Shown: positions 18,575 through 25,710 of the stretch, piece by piece
Layout: the number at the start of each line of letters is the position of its first letter
Numbering within the stretch: the stretch's first letter is position 1
Position numbers and translations under genes: made by a program
Notes under the pieces: generated by a model
What the model saw: the letters and a program-made list of their open reading frames with translations, nothing else
What the model was told of the DNA's origin: nothing
Database searches by the model: none
Assembly (NCBI GenBank): GCA_003427395.1
Contig: BFEA01000231.1
Span: forward strand, 1,626,476 to 1,652,185
DNA length: 25,710 nucleotides
Direction: 5' to 3'
DNA from: Chara braunii
Lineage: Eukaryota; Streptophyta; Charophyceae; Charales; Characeae

Positions 18575-19372
18575 ACCACCTTCTCCTTTTCATCAAAGAA
18601 GGTCACGTCCGACCGCTGCTCCACTCCTCTGAAGGGACAATGATCCACGTCATAGGACCATACCCGTTAACCCCTACCAAGTACCCTGTTGTGCTCACCC
18701 CCTAGGGCAAGATCACCAGCTACGTGTCGAAGAGTGTACCCTTCACTGCGCTCTTGTAAAACGATGAATTACAGAGCACTCTCGCATCGTGCACACTACC
18801 AAGGTAGCCGACGGAGATGCCCAAGACCCTTTTCTCAAGATTAACGACCACATGCGCAACGACTGAATACTCCTGCTTCTTGTCATAGTTATCCTACGAA
18901 CATGCATTTGTGGGCTTGTCCACATAGATATGTGTATATTCGATAGCCTCGACTCAGAAGCAATTCGGGAAACCCTGCGCTTCGAAGGCTTGTGTCACAT
19001 GCCGCTGTCGTCGACTTGTAGGCATAACTATCTTGTAAGGATAGTAGGCTGTCAAGAAAGTATTAGTAACGTTCCTCACAACTTTGATACCACTAAATCT
19101 GCCGATGTCGAATGAGGAGGTTCCCCAATCGAACGTTTCCTCGTAAGCCGACCTATAACGCACGAATGCGGCGATGTGGTCTGGCTAGAAAGGCCCACAA
19201 TAGTGCGTCAGTTGTCAGTGCATATACGGAGCGTATGAGGTGACGATGTCATTGAGCATCTCCTTACTCATCCTCAGCTTATCGCGAAAATAGTCCATCG
19301 TTGCATCGTCCTGTATGGTGAGATCTTCCTATGTGACACTTGTCCTCAGTCGTATCCACCACCTTGGTGCTT
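18331..19372 (-). pseudogene. PIF/Harbinger (HARBI1-like) transposase, decayed
   Basis: Minus-strand remnants in order: WWIRLRTSVT near 19372; DYFRDKLRMSKEMLNDIV near 19290; an FDIGRFSGIKVV helix-turn-helix-like part near 19110; FEAQGFP ... EAIEYTHIYVDKP near 18930; LGISVGYLGSVHDARVL near 18800; GYLVGVNGYGPM near 18690; VVERAFGKLKGMWRLF near 18560. Family members normally have GAIDGTH and GDSGY, so the first two catalytic Asp positions are lost (Glu in EAIEYTH, Val in GVNGY). Several stops and a frameshift before ERAFG confirm a dead copy. No matching Myb-like accessory gene or terminal repeats were found. Confidence 0.88.
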
Positions 19373-19878
19373 CACACGAAGGACGTCGATAATGATGGCG
19401 TTTCCCATGAGGAAGGGTGCGTCCCACAAAATATCGGACGACACCGACCCAACCGTTGCTTGCGTCGCAACCGCCTCCCTCCTCCTCCTCCTGCGCAAAC
19501 CATGTTGGAGTAGCTAAGTCATCGTCTGCAAATGTTTGCGCACCGCTGTGAGGGTTGTGACCACCAAACCAGTCTTCCCCTCTTTCAACTTTTGCCGCCT
19601 CGCTGAATCGTTTTTCTCATGCATGCGTCACAAACGGTTATCGCAAACCAAAAAATTCGGAGATGAAATTTGTGGTGGGAAAAAAATGTTCTTTTGTGTA
19701 TTTTGAAAATTAGAACATCATGGAATGTAAAATGTACTTCAATCATGAATTCAAGAGAAGATAAGGGTTGTTGATGGTGAAACCACCTAGTAAAGTAAGG
19801 TGTTTCAATCTTGAAGCACGCATATTTTGAAAAATCAACTATTTTTCAGAAGTGTGAAGACTTTCGGATTTTTAATTA
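19373..19878. other. Upstream remnant and AT-rich spacer, no gene recognised
   Basis: 19373-19620 may be the former 5' end of the Harbinger gene (its reverse strand includes Gly-rich and hydrophilic residues), but I cannot identify it. From 19640 the sequence becomes AT-rich and starts to resemble the degenerate repeats seen at 20640-20930 (TGAAGACTTTC-type motifs). Confidence 0.4.
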
Positions 19879-19899
19879 CCTGAAACCAGGGTTACCTGA

Positions 19900-19941
19900 C
19901 CGAACGTTCGGGGGCCCCCGGGCTGGCCCCCGAACGTTCGG
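19900..19941. repeat. Perfect hairpin, 17-bp arms, 8-base loop
   Basis: CCGAACGTTCGGGGGCC (19900-19916) pairs with GGCCCCCGAACGTTCGG (19925-19941) around CCCGGGCT. It is strikingly GC/CpG-rich in an AT-rich setting and lies just inside the left end of the MITE. Confidence 0.9.
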
Positions 19942-20004
19942 GCATTCAGGGTCCCGTTCGGGGGCCGAGCACCTCCAGGTTCGGCCCCCGCCAAAAAATG
20001 TTTT

Positions 20005-20367
20005 GGGGCCTAAAAATATATATTTTTTTCTGAAGTTTTTTTTTATGAGTTCTCTATGCTGTAACATACACGCCTATAAATTTTGAAGCATTCTGCTAAT
20101 CCAAACAAACATTAAAAATCGTCAAAGATGGGGGTGTCAAAACGTGCTTGCCCACTCACTATTTTGTTTTTTTTCACTTTTAACTTTTTGTTTTCACTTT
20201 ATTTCGGGGCCCAAAAAAATTTATTATATTTTGAAAATTTTTTAATGAGTTATTGATTATGTAAACTACATATCTGTAAATTTTCAGGGCATTTGTCAAT
20301 GCCAAACAATAATTAAAAATGGACAAAGATGGCGGTGTCGAAAAGGTGTTGGCACACTCACTCATTT
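20005..20367. repeat. Two direct repeats inside the MITE (period about 201 bp)
   Basis: Unit 1 begins GGGGCCTAAAAA at 20005, unit 2 GGGGCCCAAAAA at 20206. Shared landmarks include ATGAGTT, TGTAA-TACA, ATTAAAAAT, CAAAGATGG-GGTGTC and CACTCACT. Moderate divergence suggests an old internal duplication. Confidence 0.75.
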
Positions 20368-20643
20368 TAATTCTCTTTTTATTTTTTCTTATTTTTATCA
20401 TAATGTTTATTTTCTGTATTTGATTTTTAATTCAAATTTGGTAAAGAATTTGGATGTAGTGCCCAGGCAAATGTTGTTTAGTTTATTTTTCTCCATAACA
20501 TAGTTTATTTTCGGAATTTGTTTTTTTTTTTTTGTTTTTTTTTTTTGGTCCGCGTTCAGCCCGAACGGCCGAACGCCTTCCGAAGAGGTCTCATACGTTC
20601 GGGCGTTCGGCCCATCCCGAACGCCGGCAACCCTGCCTGAAAG

Positions 20644-20934
20644 GTTTCCAGGATTTTTTATTTCCCGAAAAAAAACGTTTCAAAACATTTACCTTGTTGA
20701 AAAAACCTAATGAGTGTTCACCCGACTGAATTTTTTTCATGAATCGAGAAGTGTCAAAAACTTCACTAATTTTTATCAGCCTGAAGACTTTCCCCAATTT
20801 CACTTACTCGAAGATTTTCCTGATTTTCGCTAGGCCTGATAATGATGCATTTTTCCAACTGGTGGAAAACAATTTCATGAACGAAAACTATTTGAAAAAA
20901 TTATTTATTTTTTAGCTAGTGAAGACTTTTCGAA
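20644..20934. other. Degenerate AT-rich repeat region
   Basis: Recurring motifs such as CCTGAAGACTTTCC, CTCGAAGATTTTCC and AGAAGTGTCAAAAACTTC suggest strongly eroded short repeats related to those left of the MITE. No gene seen. Confidence 0.4.
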
Positions 20935-21115
20935 TTTCACATAGTGAAAGGTTGTTTTTAGGGTATTCTGACTGTCTAAACAGATTGCTTTCAGGGCGTT
21001 CAGATCATTTACCACTTAAAAATCGTTCAAAAATTTCGCACTGCGTAAGTACTTGTAAAATAAATTATTTTCAGGGTGTTCAGACCGTTCACTACTTCAA
21101 AATTTTTAAGAAATT
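20935..21115 (-). repeat. Satellite-like monomers in inverted orientation
   Basis: The reverse strand shows GTAGTGAACGGTCTGAACAC-CCTGAAAA and GTGGTAAATGATCTGAACGC-CCTGAAAG, equivalent to the forward monomers starting at 21159. The two TTCAGGG landmarks are 80 bp apart (20990 and 21070), close to the long monomer length. Confidence 0.65.
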
Positions 21116-21158
21116 TTGTGATGAGCATACGTGTATTCAGGGGGTCTGCTTTTAGTGG

Positions 21159-21870
21159 TGAAGGGTCTCAACGCACTGAAAACAACCTATCTTAGCAACT
21201 GTTTAGGCAGTATGAAAATCCCAAAGAGTCTTGAAGTCATGAAGGGTCTGAATAGCCTGAAAACAACTCGTTCAGGCAACATAAAATTCATAAACGATCC
21301 TGAAGTAGTGAAGGATTTAAAACACCTTGAAAACAATATATCTTGACAAGTGCTTAGAGAGCCTGAAAATCCCGTACAATCATGAAGTGGTGAAAAGTTT
21401 AAACACCCTGAAAATGACATGTTTAGACTGTCTAAAAATCTCGAACAATCCTAGAGTAGTGAAGGGTTTGAACACAGTGAAAACAATTTATCTTGGCAAC
21501 TGTTAAAACAATTTACAAATTATAAATGGTCATGAAGTGGTGAAGAGTCTAAACACCCTAAAAACAATTTGTTTGGGCAGTCTGGAAATCTCAAACAAAC
21601 TTGAAGTGGTGAAGGTTATGAACACCGTGAAAACAATTTATCTTGACAACTGTTTAGGCAGTCTGAAAATCCCGAAAGATCCTAAGCTGGTGAAGGGCCT
21701 GAACACTCTGAAAACAGGCTGCTTAGGCTGTTTGAAATCTCGAACAGTCCTGAAGTGGTGAAGGGTTTAAAAATCCTCAAAACAACCTATTTAGGAAGGC
21801 TGAAAATCTCGAATAATCATGAAGTGGTGAAGGGTTTGAACACTATGAAAACAATGTACCTTGCAATGGA
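21159..21870 (+). repeat. Satellite-like array with alternating ~81- and ~69-bp monomers
   Basis: Monomers begin TGAAGG(G) at 21159, 21240, 21309, 21391, 21460, 21541, 21610, 21691, 21759 and 21828. Spacings are 81, 69, 82, 69, 81, 69, 81, 68, 69. Consensus landmarks: TGAAGGGTCTGAACACCCTG, AAAACAA, GTTTAGGCAGTCTGAAAATC, CCGAACAATCCTGAAGTGG. Long monomers carry about 12 extra bases (ATCTTGACAACT) before GTTTAGGCAG. Identity between monomers is modest, so the array is old. Confidence 0.85.
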
Positions 21871-22370
21871 AAACTTTCCCAGAATTAAATAATCATTCTA
21901 TATTAAAATTACATTCTAAATTATAAATTTTCATTCCATTTTAAAAAATGTCAATCAAATTTTAAAATTTTTCGTCTTACTTAAAAACTTTTATTCCAAA
22001 AATGGGGTATCCCTTCTTATTTGAAGTGCATGCTAGAGATGGAATGAAAGTCTTGATAAGTTCATGAAATATTTTAATTGAACTCTCATTCGAAGTAAGA
22101 ATTTTCAGTTATAAATATGTTAATCTAATCTAAATTATAAGATATTTGTTGTAGTAGAATGAAAGTTTAATTAAAACATCGTCTAGACTTTCATTCCATC
22201 TTGAACAAACCGATGTAGTTGGAAAGGAAAACTTATATTTAAACGGGAACTTATCAAATAAAACTGAAAATTTTAGAATTGGAAAAACATTGAAATGATA
22301 ATTTATAAATATGAGTTTTTTTTTTTATGAAATATTTTTTCAACTTTCATTTCTCGTGGGAATTTTTCTG
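21871..22370. other. AT-rich interruption of the array
   Basis: About 500 bases of very AT-rich sequence containing several copies of TTTCATTCCA or its reverse TGGAATGAAA. No gene, no array monomers. Confidence 0.5.
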
Positions 22371-22505
22371 TTAGGCAATCTGAAAATCTCGAACAGTCAT
22401 GAAGTGGCGACGGGTCTAAGCCCCTGGGAACAACTTGTTTATGCAGGCTGAAAATCCCGAACAATCCTGAAGTGGTGAAGAGTCTAAACACCATGAAAAC
22501 AATCA
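22371..22505 (+). repeat. Outlying monomers of the same array
   Basis: GAAGTGGCGACGGGTCTAAG (near 22401) and GAAGTGGTGAAGAGTCTAAA (near 22470) repeat the short monomer with a spacing of about 69 bases. Confidence 0.75.
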
Positions 22506-23942
22506 TCCAAGTGTTCAATAACATTCATGATGAGAGCAACTTGCACAATGAGAAACCTATAATTTTTCAAGCGCGTCATGAAAATTGTAGCTTGGAGTGA
22601 AAAAAAATTATGACAATGAAAAAACGAGTGCGGATAACATACACAAAAGTGATGTATGATGAAAAATATAATTGTTGTTTCTTTCATATGCTTGCAATCT
22701 CGGACATGTCGCAATGGTGGATCACTATGAGGAATCCTCGATCCATCGTCAATATTTCGTTTTAGGGTGTGGCGCTAGTACTTGTAGCCACCATCGATTG
22801 TTGATGACCACCGCCGCCAACACTCTCCGTCCCGATTCAAAAATTCAAATATGGGGGTGAGCCTGCCTGAGCCTGCCTGTCCCATGTCAAAAATTTTCAT
22901 AAACCACCCGCCCAATGAAGAGGACCTCAACCCCTCATGAAATGATGCGTTGCCGCCCAGGCGGCCCCATGGATGTTCAAGTGCGGTCGTCTCAAGTATT
23001 CTCTCAAGTGCACATGGAACGGTAAAAAAAAATAGTACAATTTAATCACAATTTCACGACTAGGGCGCACTTGAGTCTCAGTCTAGGGTTCTCTAGTGGT
23101 GTGGAATGAGCCTCTTACTCCCCTATAGCAGAACATCCCGCTTTCCTTCCACGTTAACTGGCGCGAAATTGATTTTCAAGCAGGGAAATTACCTTTTCCA
23201 TATGCCGGTCGCGACCACCGGGCACCAACCCAAAAATCAAGTCTGGCCGCCGATTCGGTTTATCGGTGCCCACCTTTTTATTTCAGGCCAGTGTGTTACC
23301 CACCGCACCTCTGGAATAATAGTTGGGAAAGATACTAACGGTTTAAAGTTGATTCTTATGAGTCACGACCCTTTTTTATTATGGAGGGCATTAGTCTGGT
23401 TCCTGTCCACCAACAAGTCATAATACAAAGTAAGTTTAAATAAACAACAGATATCCTGTCTCTGTTCACGTCAAGAGGGTACAGGGCCTTGATAAAGAAT
23501 ATCAAGATGACAAAGTGACGTAATGCAATGTAAGTTGGGCATGATTCTTCAAAAACAGGGCAGTAGGAGTTAAACCACTAGTACTTGGCCCATACATCAG
23601 CCAAAGACATTTCATATTAACACGCCGCAACTTTCGGGGCTCAGCCTCCGGGATAAAATTGTTGTCAGCACCCACCAAAAGGATGCCGTGCCAGTTTCTT
23701 TTTTTTGGTGCGATTGTTTTTCCAGGGTTAGAGAAAAATGTCGTGGAAGTACTCGTGGTGCATAGTAAAACCAAGAGGTTAACTTCATTATTCTACATGG
23801 CCGACGACCGTCAAGAGTCGAGGTGATTGCCATAGCTTCCCTTGACCTTTTTTCCCAGGGAGATACTCATCCACCTTTCTTTTCGTCTTCCCCCTTCCTC
23901 TCCATCCCCCTCCATTACTCTCCACTTCCCTTTCACCCCGCT
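22506..23942. other. No gene recognised
   Basis: Mixed sequence of about 1.4 kb. The longest frames (105 codons plus at 23106-23423; 90 codons minus at 23502-23774) have no motif, no obvious splice structure and no partner frame, and I do not call them genes. Confidence 0.5.
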
Positions 23943-24374
23943 ATTTGCAAAATGCCCCTGAATTTTCCGTTTATTTGCGATTTGCTCTCGGACGACCGAT
24001 TTTTTCTGATTCGCCCCTGGGACCTCTGAACTTTCATGCAGGCCATGTCAGTGAGGGGCCCAACTTTTCGAAATACCTCTACCGGACCTGCAGTCCCATT
24101 TTCCCTGGTGCCTGTCCAATTTGCCATCCTAGCGGGTATGCATCTTTGTGAGATGCCATTGAACAGGGAGCCGCCAATAATTTGAATTCGAACTCTGTAC
24201 TTTTCCACTCCGTCGCCAAAAAAGCAGGGCCGCACTCTGCATCGCCCTTGGACCTGCAATCCACCGTCGTGGAGTTCGTTCGCCTTCTGCTGCAACATCC
24301 CGACTTCGATATCCTCGGAGTTTGTTCACAAAGGTTTGTGTTCACGAAGGAGTGTGTGCGTATGTGAATGGCAC

Positions 24375-24458
<84 letters not shown>

Positions 24459-24878
24459 ACCATAATGTGCATTACATGGGTGGGGGCACACATGCCCAAA
24501 ATGCCCAGCCACAGAGGCCCAAGTCCATGCAAGGCGATGGAGGGCGCAACAAAAAAATGACAGCATGGGCAAATTTCTGATATACCGCGGTAGCTCCCAT
24601 CCCAGGGCTAGGGGAACGACCGCGACTGCCAACAATGGTCGTGGAGGCATACTGAAAGGATGCATAGTACCGATAGGGGCATATGGCAAATTCTAGTGCA
24701 GGTCCTCAACGGCCAACAGGTAGGGGCATACTGGAAATTAGGCGGCGGTACCGGTAGGGGCATATTGAACATATTTCAGGCCCAAGTGACGCTAGGGGTT
24801 TTCTGGAAACTTCAGGAAAAATTGGCCGTCCGAGGGCAAATCCCAAATAAACGAAAAATTCAGGGGCATTTTGCAAAT
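23943..24878. mobile_element. 936-bp MITE with 67-bp terminal inverted repeats, possibly Mutator-like
   Basis: Ends begin ATTTGCAAAATGCCCCTGAA on both sides. The inverted repeats (23943-24010 and 24812-24878) differ at about 6 of 67 positions. Long terminal repeats favour a Mutator-like origin, but no 9-bp target duplication was found, so the superfamily is open. There is no transposase. TAGGGGCATA recurs at 24674, 24721 and 24755 in the right subterminal part, which could be former transposase-binding repeats. Confidence 0.75.
24378..24456. repeat. (GA)n microsatellite inside the MITE
   Basis: About 39 GA units. The frames through it (Arg-Glu or Ser-Leu repeats) are artefacts. Confidence 0.95.
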
Positions 24879-25710
24879 TCTCCCTTTTTTTATTTTAATA
24901 GGAAAGTGGCAACATTTATTACAAAAAAATCGGAAGGAGGCCGGGGACCTCCCTCCTTGTTCATACATGTATATATATATATTTTTTCTTCACTTTTTTT
25001 TTTTTTTTTTAAGGAATCAACTTTCTTTAGCAAATCTGAACCGGAGGCTTGGAATCCTCACAAACAACACGGAGAATAACTGGGGCCTTTAGGCCTCTGC
25101 TAAAAACCGGGTCCTGAGTTCCCCCTCTTTAGAAAAAATCACTTGTCTTACCCCTTAAGCAGCATTGGCCGCGGGGGGAGGTCGGTGTTCTGCTGCACAC
25201 CGGAATCGGGTCAAATTTTTGATGTGGGCCGACGGATGAAGGCGATCGAGGGAGGGGGGGCGTGCAGAGCGGCGCGCGTACCGAATTGTTCACAACGCGC
25301 CAGAAAACGAGAGAGCGCGCCTACGGGGCCCAGCGGCAGCGGGCGTCGATGCGAGGGAATATGTCGAAGCGTCCGTCGTCGGATAGCAAGAAAGTGTCGT
25401 TTTGTGGCCCCCCCCTTTTTTTTTAATTTTGTTTTCGACCGTTATTTTTTTTCCTTCTTCCCTTTTATTTTTTCGTTTCTCTTTTCTTTTTCCCTCATTT
25501 TCTTTCTTATTTTCGGCTCTGTTTTTGGCGGTTTCTTTTTTGTTTTTGGCGTTTTTGCGCGAGCGGCGACAAAACAAAAGAGGCAGCTTCGACAAAGAAA
25601 AGCGGGCGGGGAAATGAAAAAAAAAGTTGGAGGACCCGCCCGCCCGCCCGCTCGCCACGCACCCGCCCACACGAGCGCGCGGCCGCCCACCCACCCGCAC
25701 GCACGCACAC
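24879..25710. other. AT-rich then GC-rich right edge, no gene established
   Basis: A T-run and TATA-like TATATATATAT lie near 24970-24983. From 25160 CpG content rises and the sequence contains homopurine and homopyrimidine runs, ending in CCCGCC/CCCACC-type repeats on the right edge. A short ATG-initiated stretch at 25361 is discussed as a finding. Frames through the T-rich part are low-complexity. Confidence 0.4.

Larger units (their letters stand above)
19887..20635. mobile_element. 749-bp hAT-like MITE with 8-bp target duplication
   Basis: Ends are CAGGGTTACC... and ...GGCAACCCTG, so the inverted repeat begins CAGGGTT(A/G)CC, fitting the CAGNG-type termini of hAT elements. Immediately outside are CCTGAAAC (19879-19886) and CCTGAAAG (20636-20643), an 8-bp duplication with one mismatch, the size typical of hAT. 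Both ends are rich in GTTCGG/CCGAAC, and the left one forms a 17-bp perfect hairpin. The interior is AT-rich with two ~160-bp direct repeats 201 bp apart. There is no transposase, so it is non-autonomous. Confidence 0.75.

Noticed and set aside
21159-21870. CRISPR array
   Set aside because: Repeats are adjacent diverged monomers without unique spacers, in a eukaryotic context; this is satellite-type DNA.
23106-23774. Two frames of 105 and 90 codons on opposite strands
   Set aside because: Length is within chance for this composition and no motif, homology or splice context was recognised.
24336-24689. Arg-Glu and Ser-Leu repeat frames
   Set aside because: Products of the GA microsatellite inside the MITE.

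Overview
This looks like nuclear DNA of a eukaryote and is repeat-dominated: I see no confident host gene. A plant-lineage genome (streptophyte alga or early-diverging land plant; a charophyte such as Chara is a guess) is suggested by a Ty3/gypsy element with an initiator-Met-tRNA-like primer site, a PIF/Harbinger relic, plant-style MITEs, long GA/CT and CA microsatellites and one assembly gap (33 N at 13237-13269). The taxonomic call is inference only.

Region 1 (1-13027) is one nearly complete Ty3/gypsy LTR retrotransposon on the minus strand. The 5' LTR is at 10644-13027 and the 3' LTR at 1-2274, cut by the window edge. In element order it carries a primer binding site, gag with a CCHC knuckle, protease (DSGA), a connector, reverse transcriptase (YMDD), RNase H, a small frame with a PHD-type C4HC3 zinc finger, integrase (HHCC, DD34E), and two further open frames of unknown function before the 3' LTR. 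Gag and pro-pol are interrupted by seven in-frame stops. The PHD frame, integrase and both 3' frames are open. Integrase, the 160-codon frame and the 357-codon frame are chained by two exact ATGA stop/start overlaps, and the PHD frame starts 8 nt inside the end of RNase H (ATGGGTGA). The unusual architecture, a PHD finger between RNase H and integrase plus a chain of overlapping 3' frames, is the best candidate for something undescribed here.

Region 2 (13028-17848) holds no convincing gene. It has an imperfect inverted repeat around the N gap, three related repeats with a tRNA-like promoter box (two plus, one minus), a pair of inverted near-palindromic termini 2.7 kb apart, and CT and compound T/CT/CA microsatellites.

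Region 3 (17849-19372) is a decayed PIF/Harbinger (HARBI1-like) transposase on the minus strand whose C-terminal segment is tandemly triplicated with a 242-bp period.

Region 4 (19373-22510) is AT-rich. It contains a 749-bp hAT-like MITE with a 7/8-matching 8-bp target duplication, and a satellite-like array whose monomers alternate between about 81 and 69 bp, giving a 150-bp higher-order unit, with an inverted part on its left side.

Region 5 (22511-25710) is mostly unrecognised sequence. It includes a 936-bp MITE with 67-bp terminal inverted repeats and an internal GA microsatellite, then a GC-rich right edge.
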